Source: Apodemus sylvaticus (lineage: Eukaryota; Chordata; Mammalia; Rodentia; Muridae). Taken from it: a DNA stretch of 64,000 nucleotides. The stretch lies in the NCBI RefSeq assembly GCF_947179515.1, contig NC_067478.1:26714266-26778265 (forward strand), given 5' to 3'. The notes beneath the pieces were generated by a model. It saw nothing but the letters and a program-made list of their open reading frames with translations, ran no database searches and had not been told where the DNA came from. The translations under genes were made by a program, and so were the position numbers. Positions 21,899 through 32,640 of the stretch are shown here, piece by piece; position 1 is the first letter of the stretch; every line of letters begins with the position of its first letter.

Positions 21899-22600
21899 TA
21901 TTTTTAATCAACAAATATGGAAAATCCATTGGCTTATAATGTCACAATTGGATGTATATCGGAGGCTGGTGGGATGCTAGCCCATTCTATAATGACCCAC
22001 CAAAGGAAAGAAGGCAAGACTTTATTCTGCCTCTTCTCTTCAGATTGGATTTCAGTTTAGCCAAATGACTGATAAAATTTCTTCTTTGTATAATGGTAAA
22101 ACGACTAGTAAACTCAGGAAGACCTAATGACTTAGAAACTCACTATTCTTCAGCCTCTAATAAAAACCACAGTCATTGATGGTAATCATCCGTAGCTGCC
22201 AAAAACTCTCGCAAAAGTTGCACAGTAGCCTGATCATAACCGGATAAGGCTCCAGCCTACACAGTGGTCAGAGCAGGGTCAGTGCAGCCTCCCATAGGGT
22301 GGGACAGGAAGGACAATGCGCAGCCTGTGCAGGAGTTCTTCCACATAGATACTTTACATTTACTAAAAGGAAAAGCTAAAGCTTTGGTTCTGGTTATTAG
22401 ATGCCAGAAATTTTGGAGGATAGAACAGTGTATATTATAATTGTCCAAAGGTTGGATCAAGTTAAAAAAAAATGAGGCAGACTAAGTTGAAGAAATATAT
22501 ATGTAACACATTCTACAGCAATTTCTTCATCAAATAAGTAGCATTTGTGAAAAGAGGAGGAGCTTTTAAGAATGTAAAAGGTATATTCATTTTACTCCAG
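21899..22600. other. Plain sequence
   Basis: About 700 bp without a recognised repeat or exon. Confidence 0.5.
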
Positions 22601-22785
22601 TCCTGTGATGGGCCAATTTTATCAAAATTACAAGATCTGGAATCACCTAGGAGACAAGTCTCTGGGCATGCCTGCGAAGGGCTAACTAGATTAGGTTGAG
22701 ATGGGAAGTCACAACTTAACTGTGGGTGGCTCTGTTACATGGGATGGGGTCCTGGACTGAATACTGAATAAAAAGCAGAGTGATA
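22601..22785 (+). mobile_element. MaLR/ORR1-like LTR fragment
   Basis: ctggaatcacctaggagac, ctctgggcatgcctg and tggtcctggactgaat-like order recall the left and middle part of old ORR1/MaLR LTRs. Strongly diverged. Confidence 0.4.
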
Positions 22786-22804
22786 AACTCTCCCCACCTT
22801 TTTT

Positions 22805-22864
22805 GGATTTTTTGAGACAGGGTTTCTCTGTGTAGCCTTGGCTGTCCTGGAACTCACTCTGTAA
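22805..22864 (-). repeat. B1 SINE 3' half, antisense
   Basis: ttttttgagacagggtttct through tggaactcactctgta; breaks off after 60 bp, so it is 5'-truncated. It faces the next B1 in inverted order with about 18 bp between. Confidence 0.92.
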
Positions 22865-22881
22865 TTTTAAGAGGGGAGTTT

Positions 22882-23038
22882 AGTCAGGCAGTGGTGGCAC
22901 ACACCTTTAATCCCAGCACTAGGAGGCAGAGGCAATTGGGTCTCTGAGTTCTAGGCCAGCCTGTTCTAAATAACAAGATCTAGGATAGCCAGGGCTACAC
23001 AGAGAAAGCCTGTCTCAAAAAACAAAACCAGAACAAAA
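22882..23038 (+). repeat. B1 SINE
   Basis: gtcaggcagtggtggcacac through gagaaagcctgtctcaaaa; full length with A-rich tail. Confidence 0.95.
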
Positions 23039-23164
23039 GAGAAGTGATAGGATGTGTGGATTTCTTTAAAATTTTCCAACAACAAAAATTAAAAAACAGA
23101 AAAGGGGAGATGATAATAAAATAGCAGGAAATGAATGGGCCTCTGCTTTTGTGTATATTTAAAA

Positions 23165-23600
23165 CTCACTGTAATAAAGCAATGAAAGATAAACATAATC
23201 ATTTTAATAGACACAGAAGAATCATTTGACTCAATACTCATTCATAATTTAGTCGTAATTGCTGTGCTCAGCAAACTAGAAATGGAAGGGAATTTATTTA
23301 ACCTGATAAGATATGCCTATCGAGGTCTAGAGCAAACGTTATGGTTTATAATGAAACTGAAGCATTTTTTTTTCTGATCAGGATTAAAACAAAATGCTCT
23401 CCTCTTACCACTTCTTGGGACTGTTAATTCAGGGACCTCGGTGCCACAAGCCAAGAAAAGGAAATACGCATGAGGACTGGAGAGGAAAAGAAGATAATTT
23501 TCTCAGATAATGTAATTGACAACATAGAAAACCCATCTAAACAAATAACAAGAATCAATTAGTTAGCCAGAGAATCATAAAAGTAAAATCAGATTGTAGT
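23165..23600 (+). mobile_element. Ancient L1 ORF2 reverse-transcriptase fragment
   Basis: Matches the ORF2 region around the catalytic YADD/FADD box: gcaaactagaaatggaaggg, ttatttaacctgataagat, gatcaggattaaaac, then ttttctcagataatgtaatt, where the catalytic box should be. The box is mutated and the frame is broken. Confidence 0.7.
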
Positions 23601-23714
23601 TTGCTTTCCAAGGTACAGGGCTGGGGGACTCAGGTGGGGTAGAATACCAAGTAATGGAGGAAAGACCGCTTATTATTCCATAGAGTGTGGAGTGTGTGTG
23701 TTTTTAAGAAATAC

Positions 23715-24091
23715 ACAATACATAATGGGGGCTCAGTGGGTCAAGTGCTTGCAACACTACACAAGAGTGAACAGCTGAGGTCAGATCTCCAGTATACACC
23801 GAAGAGTCAGGCGTGTCTGTAACATGAGATCCCAGTTCTGGGAGGAGTGGACAGACTCACGGATTCCTGGAGGGAGGGGTGGACAGATAGACACACAGAT
23901 TCCTGGAGCTCAATAGGCAGCCGGTCTGGTCAGAATGGAGGTATTACACTCAGGAAGAGATCAATTTCAGAGAGAACAGAGTGCTAGAATGCAGTCATGT
24001 CCACCTTTAAGGTAGAGGCAGGCAGATTCCTGCAAGTCTGGGTCTGTCCAAGTATGTGGTAAGATCCTGCTTGGAAAAACACAAAGGAAAA

Positions 24092-24188
<97 letters not shown>

Positions 24189-24299
24189 AGAGAGAGGGAG
24201 AGGGAGAGAGATAGACGGGACAAAAAGCATAAATAGATGAAGATACCCATGTTGGACTTCTGGCCTCTACATGATGAATGTGCATAAACAAGCACACAT
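23715..24299 (+). repeat. Composite tRNA-SINE/B1-like element (B4-type) with GA expansion
   Basis: The head gggggctcagtgggtcaagt and gaggtcagatctccag are tRNA-SINE-like. The middle ggcgtgtctgtaacatgaga, gttctgggaggagtgg is B1-like. The tail after the GA array (ggacttctggcctctacat) ends it. Exact family name uncertain. Confidence 0.6.
24095..24210. repeat. (GA)n array
   Basis: About 90 bp of pure GA followed by degenerate GA/GGA, inside the composite SINE. Source of the Ser/Leu antisense frames. A long homopurine strand that could adopt triplex (H-DNA) structure. Confidence 0.97.
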
Positions 24300-24404
24300 C
24301 AGGCAGGGGGATTTCTGAGTTCGAGGCCAGCCTGGTCTATAGAGTGAGTTCCAGGACAGCCAGGGCTACACAGAGAAACCCTATCTCAAAAAAAAAAAAA
24401 AAAA
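24300..24404 (+). repeat. B1 SINE, 5'-truncated, with target duplication
   Basis: Begins at aggcagggggatttctgag and ends in an A16 tail. Flanked by caagcacacat (24289-24299 and 24410-24420). It is inserted into the tail of the composite SINE. Confidence 0.95.
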
Positions 24405-24424
24405 GCAAGCAAGCACACATGATA

Positions 24425-25170
24425 TACACACATGTACACACACCCTTCACATGCACACAAATAAAAAGCTTGAAGCAAATAAGACTGGATGAGGTGAGTT
24501 GAGCTGCAGGTCCGACCACCCACCTGCCCAGGTCCAGCCTGCCCTGCAGGAAGCCACCTCCACAGGGGGTGCAGAGTCTGAAGGACTTGTGCCCTAGGGC
24601 TGCCTAGATTCAAGAGGTGCGCCTGGAGCCGCCACTGAGCTCAGGCTCTGGGTGAATGAGGGGCATGTGGGGCCCATGTGGGGCCCTCAGAACTCGGCAC
24701 AGCACTTCGGCTACAGACCTGTGCTGGGCACCAGGAGCCAGCATGGACTATGCTGTTGCTGTTCAGGATTGTGCTGGGGGACAATCATCCTCCCCAAACT
24801 CATCACACTTGCTGACAATGGCCACTTCTGCTAGCGATGCCACACCAGCTATCCCATAACACACATCCTGAACAGAGCGTGGGAACTGTTCAGAGGATGA
24901 TGAAGATGAGGATGAGGATGGTAACGGCTTCGGGGAGGGCAATCACATTCAGCCTGGGGCTGGTGAGATAGAGACAGATGAAATCAGGGACGACTTTTCT
25001 CTAAGTCCCATCTCCGGACGTTACTCCCTCCCTCCATGCCTGACAGCTTAAAGGCTGTTACAAGATATCTGATGATTGCACACAGAAGACCTACTTGATG
25101 TCCCAGGATGTCCCAGGATGTCCCAGAAGGAGAAAACAGTGTCAAGTTTCTTACTGAATTGTTTTTCTTA
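24425..25170. other. GC-richer sequence with coding-like remnant
   Basis: No repeat family recognised. Holds the Asp/Glu-rich frame listed separately and a 10-bp gatgtcccag tandem triplet at about 25098-25127. The GC rise compared with neighbours suggests old coding or UTR material, unproven. Confidence 0.4.
24860..25047 (+). pseudogene. Unidentified acidic coding-like remnant
   Basis: One frame reads through an acidic run EDDEDEDEDGNGFGEGNH and then IQPGAGEIETDEIRDDF before a stop at about 25047. A stop lies upstream near 24869, while a different frame (24745-24859) reads plausibly up to its own stop. This looks like a decayed cDNA copy with a frameshift, but I do not recognise the parent and see no poly(A) tail. 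Confidence 0.22.
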
Positions 25171-25171
25171 T

Positions 25172-25275
25172 CAATAAGGTGTGTGATCTGGTCTTGAATT
25201 CACGACTCACGCAGTCTTCCTGCCTGAGCCTCCCGAGTGCGAATCGAGGAGCACACAGTCATGCCTCGAATTGGC
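25172..25275 (-). repeat. Old B1-like SINE, antisense
   Basis: gatctggtcttgaattcacg, gtcttcctgcctgagcctcc, gagtgcgaatcgaggagc keep B1 order in antisense. Confidence 0.65.
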
Positions 25276-25580
25276 CTTCACCGCTGAGTTATCTGGGTTT
25301 GTTTTGAGACATTGGGGCTTGAGCTCACACGGGGAGAAGTTGTCACTAAAGCGTAATAAAGCCCAGCTAAGTCTGTTAGGGTCTCCGTGGAGATAATTCT
25401 TGCTTTTCCCGGGAAAATCAAGATAATTTGTTCTTAAATGTCACTTGCCATTTTTAGAACTAAAGATAGCTTTTGTTAGTATCACCAGATTCTGCCAAAC
25501 AGGAGTGAGAACCTGAGGCTGCCAAATATTCCAAAGTTTACAAGAAACGCTGGAATAGTTTCCATACATGCAATCAACCT
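25276..25580. other. Plain sequence
   Basis: No feature recognised. Confidence 0.5.
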
Positions 25581-25581
25581 C

Positions 25582-25617
<36 letters not shown>
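25582..25617. repeat. (TTA)n microsatellite
   Basis: Twelve TTA units at the tail side of the next antisense SINE. Confidence 0.95.
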
Positions 25618-25618
<1 letters not shown>

Positions 25619-25690
25619 TACTAAGGACTGAACCCAGAACTTTGTTCTTGCTGGGCCAACATTCTACCACCTCCATGTATCCATAGCTAA
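25619..25690 (-). repeat. ID/B4-type SINE, antisense
   Basis: ggactgaacccagaactttg, cttgctgggccaacattct, accacctccatgtatcc are the antisense of the tRNA-like ID unit. Confidence 0.75.
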
Positions 25691-26774
25691 TAACTATTTT
25701 TGAAATACCAGGTGGATGCTGTGATGGTCAAATAGAAGATATCAGTCCAGGGCACCTGACAGTGACCTCTGCTCTAGATGCACAGTCAAGAGGTGGTCTT
25801 TGGCTCTACGGTGCATAGCTTCCTGTTATCTGGAACATGAGATTTTCAGAAAATCCCCACAATTCTCCATTCTTCTTACATACCTTCTTACATACCACCA
25901 TCTTCCTTTTTCTACATTTCCAGCCTGGACCCAGTCGATGGCTGAGTGTGTGAATGTTTTGTTGCTGTTGTTTTGTTTTATTTTATTTTGTTTTTTCCAG
26001 AATGTGACAAGTAGGGATCTACTTGTATTTCTCCAAATACACCACCAGAGGGCAGACATGTAAAATAAAATTCAAAACTCATAGGTTTGTCTTTTTTACT
26101 TTAACTTGCTGGTAGTGTCAGTGAAAGGCTTCCAGGGGTTAACTGTGAAAGTGATTTTTCTTTGTGCATATCTGAATGTAAGCCTTCGACAATGTACAAT
26201 GAGAATGGGGGTGTTTGAAATGGGACCTCTGAGGATTTTACTCCAAAAACCCAATAGTCATAGCTTGGCATCGCTCAACAGCACAGCTCAGGACAACCAG
26301 GTGCTTGCTCACTTCAGGAGGGCTTACGAATAAACGTAAGGTGCTCCACGTGATCGTCACAGTCACCTTTCTCTGAATGGGTCTCTTCAAAAGAACCTGT
26401 CCAGATGTGATCTCTTTCGGCAACAAATTGAGTACAGAGCATAGAGGACAAAGTGGAATGTCTCATGAACAGTGGGCGGCCGAACAGTGGGCCGTGTGCT
26501 AAGGTCAGCAACTAGAACTCCAAGAAGCGGAGCTCTGTGTAACTGTGCTTCAGTTTCTGTAATGTGAATATTCCTGCATTAACCAACTTGAGACCCCCAA
26601 AGAGACATCACTCAGCATCCCTCCAGGCCCTTCTGGCTTTTAGAGCCTCCTCCTCTGAGCGGTCAGGTGTTATTCCAGTGGGCCTGCCGTTATGTAATTT
26701 GGTCTTTATCCCTCACAGCTTTTAATATTCTTTCTTTGTTCTGTGCATTCAGGTCTATTTGTTGTTCTGTAAGC
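25691..26774. other. 1.1 kb plain sequence
   Basis: No repeat recognised apart from a T/G-rich run at 25963-25997. Contains a CTCF-like motif at 26042-26055. Frames of 60-87 codons without recognisable domains. Confidence 0.5.
26042..26055 (+). promoter_or_regulatory. CTCF-like motif
   Basis: ccaccagagggcag fits the CTCF core very well, better than the 14.36-kb site, and lies outside recognised B2 SINEs. Motif match only; occupancy unknown. Confidence 0.45.
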
Positions 26775-26932
26775 CTGTCTGTTTTCTAAACAGAGAGAAA
26801 AGGAAAACACGGAGTTGGATATGTGGGAAGGTGAGAAGGAACTGGGAGGAGATGGGGGAGGGGAACTATGGTCTGAATATAGTATATGGAAAAAGTCTAT
26901 TTTCAATTAAAAAATAAGTAATTTTAAAGGTT
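26775..26932 (+). mobile_element. Rodent L1 (Lx-like) 3' UTR fragment
   Basis: Purine-rich gaaggaactgggaggagatg, actatggtctgaatatagta, then an AATTAAAAAAT-like end. This is the typical end of Lx-class L1 elements. Confidence 0.65.
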
Positions 26933-26935
26933 ATA

Positions 26936-27400
26936 TGAAGACTACCCATGTGGCCCAACCATTATTCTTTTAGAGATACACCCTTGAGGAATTTGATAAT
27001 TTGTTTATTCAAGAAATTGGGCATGAATGTTATATGACATAACATCATTATTCATAATAGTCAAAAAGCAGAAGTAACGTAAACACCCTTGGATTGAGGA
27101 CAGCAAACAAAATGTTATATATCCATACAGTGAAATATTATAAAGAGAATGAAGTGGAAAACACTAATTCGGTAAAAATAAAACTCTGGCACAAAAGGCT
27201 ACATAAAGTAGGACCCAGAAACCCCAAATAGGCAAGCCATAGAAATGGAAAGCAAATTTGGTTGTCAGCAGATAGGAGAGGAGAGGGAGTGGGTTGCAAT
27301 GGGTGTGGTCTCTTTTTAAGGTGATGAGAATGTTCTGAAATCGGTGGTGATGATGTGAAACTTGACCCAAAAAAAAAATCTACTAAATTGTACATTTCAA
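26936..27400 (+). mobile_element. Ancient L1M fragment (ORF2 end and 3' UTR)
   Basis: tgtggcccaaccattattct, attattcataatagtcaaa, atatatccatacagtgaaat, ggtgatgagaatgttctga, attgtacatttc follow L1M order closely. Confidence 0.8.
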
Positions 27401-27660
27401 AATGGCGGGCTTGAGGGGTGCAGATCTGTTTTTTAATGTGTGTCTCTGTGGGTTTTACTCTCCACTTCTCCCATCTTTGATGTCACAGTTCTTCCCTGGT
27501 CAATTGCACTCTTTTCATCCCAACCTTTCATTCGCACAAAGCCTCTGAATTGGACCAACCAGCCTCCGCTCCCATGGACTATCATAGGTCCTCGACTTGA
27601 CTGCCTCCCAGATGAGTGTCCGCCCTCCACTTTGTGCGTGCGCATGCGCGTGCATGCTGC

Positions 27661-28058
27661 TTTCTTATGCAGGGTTTCTATTCCTGTACAAACATCATGA
27701 CCAAGAAGCAAGTTGGGGAGGAAAGGATTTATTAGGCTTATACTTCCACACAGCTGTTTATTACCCCAGGAAGTCAGGACTGGAACTCAAGCAGGTCAGG
27801 AAGCAGGAGCTGATGCAGAGGCCATGGAAGGATGTTACTTACTGGCTTGCTTCCCCTGACTTGCTCAGCCTGCTCTCTTATAGAATCCAAGAACACCAGC
27901 CCAGAGATGGCACCACCCACAAGGGGCCCTCCCCCTTGATCACTAATTGAGAAAATGCCCCACAGCTGGATCTCTTGGAGGTACTTCCCCAACTGAAGCT
28001 CCTTCCTCTGTGATAACTCCAGCCTGTGTCAAGTTGACACACAAAACCAGCCAGTACA
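27661..28058 (-). mobile_element. ORR1A LTR, antisense
   Basis: Full-length MaLR LTR read backwards: gggtttctattcctgtaca, agttggggaggaaaggattt (antisense AATAAA region), ctctcttatagaatccaag (antisense TATA), gtcaagttgacacaca, ending gccagtaca. Confidence 0.93.
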
Positions 28059-28194
28059 TGTTGTCTTTAATGGTCCCATCACTCAGGAAATTATTGGACT
28101 ATTTTAAAGTTGTTATGTAGAGGGAAGGCCTTTAAGAGTCCAGAGAAGAATGAGTGCTCATCAGGAAACTTCCAGACATGGCCTCCATGCAGTT

Positions 28195-28265
28195 TTTCTT
28201 CTTTCTCCTCCTTCCCCTTCCCCTTTCTTCCTTTTCCTCCTTCTGTTCCTCCTTGACTTTCTCAA
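28195..28265. repeat. CT-rich low-complexity tract
   Basis: Polypyrimidine run of CTT, CCT and CCCTT units, about 70 bp. Confidence 0.85.
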
Positions 28266-29162
28266 CACATAAAGGCAGGACAACAAAATATGCCAGCTAG
28301 CTTTATTTTTAGTTAATCATATTTCCAATTTTCTGTTGGGCCCCAAACAATAATTCTTTGTCCTAATTCAGCAGGAAGTATATATAAGAAGTTCATCTCC
28401 CCAGTCCTTTAAAGTTGGGGTGGATGCTTTTGGTCTTTTTATGAGTTATAGATATCTTGTCATTTTGAGGGATAATTTACAAATAATTATGGTTTTGGAC
28501 AGGGAAGAAACTAAATAGCTTAGACTCAGAGATTTCTATCTTTCATTTCCTCTTCTCTAATCTTCTTTCTTAGGTAAAGAGAAGTGGGTTTAAAAGAAAA
28601 AAGGATATAGTAATACTATAAGAAATTAGATTAAATGTATATAGATTATTAAACCTACTCTTAAACAAAATTATTTTATAGCCACAATCTTACATTGCAT
28701 AAATCTTTATATTTTGATGTAATATTGAAGTTAATATTTTGTTACATTGATAAAAAATTCTGTATATTGATAAAGGTTTAAGGTTTTCATTGGTATAAAT
28801 CTTTATATATTGATTTAAGAATACAAGGTTTAATCCCAGTTCTTTTAATAGCTGCTATTACAAACTGTTTAGGATAATTAAGTAATACAAGTTAGTAGTA
28901 AGATAGTCAAACTCATGGTCATATTAGATTTTAATTTAGTTAATTATAATAAAATGTTTTCAAGGTTATTCAAATAGTAAATAGCTAAAAATAATTGATG
29001 TTTAACAATTCAGTTATGCTATACATAGATAGGTGTCTTCAAAAGAGTCAGAGATCCACAGACTATGGCATTTAAGGTTAGTTCATTATTAAAAGATCTT
29101 TGACTAAGAGCCATGTCTGCTCCTGACAGTATCCCCATTCCACTTCAAAGAAGATGATCATC

Positions 29163-29216
29163 ATCAATACCTCCATGTGGATCAATACCTCCGTGTGAAT
29201 CGACACCTCCATGTGG
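29163..29216. repeat. 18-bp tandem repeat x3
   Basis: atcaatacctccatgtgg, atcaatacctccgtgtga and atcgacacctccatgtgg in a row. Confidence 0.9.
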
Positions 29217-29368
29217 AGTTGCTCTGATGGTGACAAGCTAGCCACTGGGCAAGAAATGTTCTAATTTTATCTGCAGACAAAACACTGTCCAAAAAGGACA
29301 AACAGACACAGGATGGTCCACTGCTAAGCTCTGTCAAGACAGGGTAAGCTAATCCTTCATAATTCCTG

Positions 29369-29404
29369 CTTCACTTCAGATGAAGTCTGTCATCTGAAGT
29401 GAAG
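29369..29404. repeat. Perfect hairpin, 15-bp arms, 6-nt loop
   Basis: cttcacttcagatga, loop agtctg, then tcatctgaagtgaag, its exact reverse complement. Confidence 0.95.
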
Positions 29405-29918
29405 GTCTGTCAGATGTTCTGGGCCAGAAGGCTGGAGTTGAATGCTCCAGTGTTATAAAGAATGTTGGGGGCTGTCTGGACAGTCAGCTGTCTCTATCAA
29501 CTATTTAAATTTTAGAAGCTGTGTTCCTATACTTCCTACATACTCAAATATTTATTCCTTCTAAAATCTCTGACAGGATTGAAGACTAGATAGTTATAGG
29601 TTCACAATGAAACTTAAGTTGTTTAGGATTTAAGATGTTCTAGGTCTAAAAGATGGTCTAGGTCTAAAAGATGTTTTTAGGATGATATTCAAGTTAAAAT
29701 AGAAGATGATTTAGGTACAGGTTGTAAACTTGTTGAGATAGGATAGATGGTAAAGAACCTCATTTAAGTTACAAAATACGGACTAGAGTTTTAAATATAA
29801 TTCATACTTAATCATTTTCATAATTGTTTCAAAATAGTTCCTACTGTACATTGTTACTGTGAGAAAAAGAGCCTTTTTAATTGCAAAAAAGAGAGAAATA
29901 TAGTGGGTTGGCCTGATG

Positions 29919-30389
29919 TTGCTTGTATTCTAATGTTAATATTGGGCCCCCAAGACCTGGAGTTTTCAGGTAGCCCTAAGTGACCTTGCCCCCAGTTATT
30001 TCTGATTGTAAGTAAAAGATGCCAACAGGTAATAGCTGGGCAGAAGAGACATAGATGGGGTTTAGATTTCCAGGGCCTGGAGTCAGAAGAGAAGCACAAG
30101 GAAGAGAAGAAGGTGAAGGAGGAGAAAGAAGTCACCATGGGTTAGGTGAGCCGTGAAAACGTAGCCCAGAATGCTAGCCAAATGGAGTTAAGAGCAGCCA
30201 GATGAAACATGGTAAGTAATAATTTAGGGTTATCAATAGGAAGGCAGAGGCTAATAGCATAGAGGGTAGGTATCTGCTGTTTAAGGCTTATTGTAAATAT
30301 AAAGGTTGTGTGTGTCAAAATTTTATCCAGGAACTAAATGGTGAAAGATGGGGTAGAAACCCTGGGTTGGAATTAAAATTTTCTACAAC
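29919..30389 (+). mobile_element. LTR (RMER/ERVK-like)
   Basis: Starts TGTTGCTTG, ends CTACAACA. Landmarks I associate with a common mouse LTR: gttttcaggtagccctaag, aagatgccaacaggtaat, gtcaccatgggttaggtg, aatggtaagtaataattta. No target duplication could be matched. Confidence 0.6.
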
Positions 30390-30564
30390 ATCCTCCTCCT
30401 TCTCTCTCCTGTGTTTGCTGTGGTAAGGTTGCTCAGATTGCTCCACATCCATATCTCATCACTGAGGGTTCTTTCAGGTTAGACACCGTCTCCTTTCAAC
30501 AGGCCCTTCTAGCACCATAATGCGTCTCAGACTGATCCTGGATGCCTTCCAGTTGAGTTCTATA
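30390..30564. other. Plain sequence
   Basis: Short unassigned spacer with a TC-rich start. Confidence 0.4.
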
Positions 30565-30752
30565 GCTTTATATATTTTTGTTACATTTATTTGTTGATTA
30601 GGTGGCAGGATACATGTTCTGCAGGACATATGTGTAGAAGTCAGAGGTCGATCTTCAGAAATTGGTTCTCTCCTTCTACCATGTAGGTCCCAGGAAATCA
30701 AGTTGTCAGGCTTGGTAGCAAAAGCCTTTACCATGGAGCTACATAACGTCAC
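30565..30752 (-). repeat. B3 SINE, antisense
   Basis: tacatttatttgttgattag tail, gaagtcagaggtcgatct, ggttctctccttctaccat, tgtcaggcttggtagca, ctttaccatggagct head. Confidence 0.88.
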
Positions 30753-30954
30753 TCTCTAAAAAAGACTATCTCACCCAATCAATGAACAAATGTTCCTATG
30801 ATGACAAGTACTGCTCTTCAGTGATTTCCCAAACATCCCAAGCAGGAAGGAAATAAAAATTCTTCCTGTAGCCCCAAGGCTTTTGTTAGGTCCCAAACCT
30901 CAATACCCAGTCCCCACCGCACTCACCCACACAAACTCCAGTTATAACCGTATT

Positions 30955-31210
30955 CTGATATTTCCTGGAACACCCTGGGTATCGCAGGCTCCAGCCTTGA
31001 CTGGGCTCTTTGTCAGCTTTCAGCTCTCACCTTCCTCCCTTCCTTCACCTCCCAGAAAGCCCTCCTGGATGCCTCTTCCAAAGGTCCCGTGTCCTCAGAG
31101 TCCTCAGCATCCCTTCGCTCTCCCCTTGTTTTCCTCTGCTGTGTTTACTGTAAATCATAATGACCACAAACTCTTTGTCTTTGCTTCTGATATTGTGAAA
31201 TGAGAATTAC
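30955..31210 (+). repeat. L2 LINE fragment (weak)
   Basis: gatatttcctggaacaccct, then ctcaccttcctcccttcct, cagaaagccctcctggatgc recall the end of L2 ORF2. Ancient and uncertain. Confidence 0.4.
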
Positions 31211-32039
31211 AGAAGCATGAATGCAGCTGCTGTATGTGGAGACAGATGAAGGAAAGGTGAACTGGGTATCCAGACCTGGAACAGAGTTCCGCCAGTGACC
31301 TGGCAGAATTCCAAAGCCAACAAAGCACATTCCTCTTTGACTAACACAATGATTGCACTGCTAGAAAAGTCCATGTTTACTAAAATCTGGCAAAAATACT
31401 TCTGTGTTTACATATTAAATAGAATTAGGTTTTAGACGTAGGTAGTTACAAACAAGTTTTTCTCCTACTTGAATGTCAGGCAGGGCATGGGAGACAATTC
31501 CTCATTGAGTCAGACTGTCCTGAGACTTGTGGGATACTCGGCATCTCTGACCTTGACCTGACTTTGCTGGCAGCTTCTCCCAATCACTTCAGCCCCAGGA
31601 GAACATCATCTGACTCTGTCTTGTCTCTCCACCAACCTGGAGTCCAGGAGGCACAGCTGCCCACCATCACACCAGGCAAGCCCTCCAGGAGAGCTCCTCC
31701 TGGAATCACTCCTTCCTCTGGAGTCCCAAGCCATTACCATGTGCACATGAAAAGGGAGCACGTGTGACAACTATGTTACCTAGAGGAATTCAGAGAGTAC
31801 TGGTGGCTCAGAAGAGCAAGGAACAGACGCTTCAGTGTCTGAGAGGAGTCAGTCTGGGTCAAGATGGAGTCTGTTCCAAGCAGAAGGGTCCAGGCATTAG
31901 CATGGGTCAGTTCACTTCTCCCCCAGTGAGTCTCAGGCCTTGCTTTCTTCTGGTCACCAGGACACGAGAAGGCAGAAGAGCACTCGTAGACAAAGTGGGT
32001 GTTTTTAGTTTCATGTCATGGAATATATTTAGTTTTATT
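31211..32039. other. 0.8 kb plain sequence
   Basis: No repeat recognised. Frames at 31564-31767 and 31764-32141 (67 and 125 codons) have no recognisable motif, and the second runs into an antisense SINE. Confidence 0.5.
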
Positions 32040-32092
32040 ATTTTCAATGCTCTGCAAGCACTCCACCACCAAACTACATCCCCAGCCCTCAT
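32040..32092 (-). repeat. ID/B4-type SINE fragment, antisense
   Basis: tgctctgcaagcactccacc and actacatccccagccct are the antisense A-box side of the ID unit. Confidence 0.75.
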
Positions 32093-32171
32093 AACATACA
32101 CTGAAAGACAAGCAAGACATATGCATGGCAGACAAGTTTGATCTCTGAGCCTTGGGGATATGATGCTCCTC

Positions 32172-32400
32172 CAACAACTATTTGCTATTTTACTAAAGCA
32201 GGGTCTCATGTGTTCCAGGCTAGCTTTGAACATACTAAGTAGCTAACAATGACCTTTAACTGTATATCCTCCATCCTCTGGCTTCCAAGTGCTAAATTAC
32301 AGGCACCTGCCATCATACTTAATTTATGCAGAGCTATTGAACCCAGAGTTCCTGAATACAAGATGAGCATTCTGCCAGCTGAACTATGTCCCTAACCCCA
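32172..32400 (-). repeat. RSINE1/B4 SINE, antisense
   Basis: B1-like part first (cagggtctcatgtgttccag, cttccaagtgctaaattac), then the ID part (ttgaacccagagttcctga, ctgaactatgtccctaac). This antisense order fits ID+B1 dimers of the RSINE1/B4 group. Confidence 0.8.
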
Positions 32401-32524
32401 TACAACAATGGCTCTTTTTAAAGGCACAGCATCCCGGATGGATGAGACTACTACTCTGGAGCAAGTCCTTCTAGGTACCACTACATGTCTACTCCTGTAC
32501 CATCCTCCCAAAAATACAACCCAG

Positions 32525-32640
32525 GAAGCAACAGTGTCAACATGTACAGAGGAGAATCCTAAGGCTTGGGAAGGCTGTGCCACTTTTCCATATCACACAG
32601 CTGGGAAGTGACACACTGGTTCCCCTATATCCGGAACTTC
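32525..32640 (+). repeat. MIR SINE
   Basis: gtacagaggagaatcctaag, ttccatatcacacagctggg, gtgacacactggttcccc match MIR core order. Confidence 0.7.

Larger units (their letters stand above)
28290..29918 (+). mobile_element. AT-rich ERV-like internal sequence
   Basis: Long AT-rich non-coding stretch (ttagttaatcatatttccaa, and many ttaagatg/tctaaaagatg phrases) placed directly before an LTR. It contains a three-fold tandem at 29163-29216 and a perfect hairpin at 29369-29404. No gag, pol or env frame survives. Placement with the LTR is an inference. Confidence 0.4.

Noticed and set aside
21267..21929. Antisense 220-codon Pro/His/Ile/Ser frame and plus-strand Trp/Gly frames
   Set aside because: Translation of the TGGA/TGGG array.
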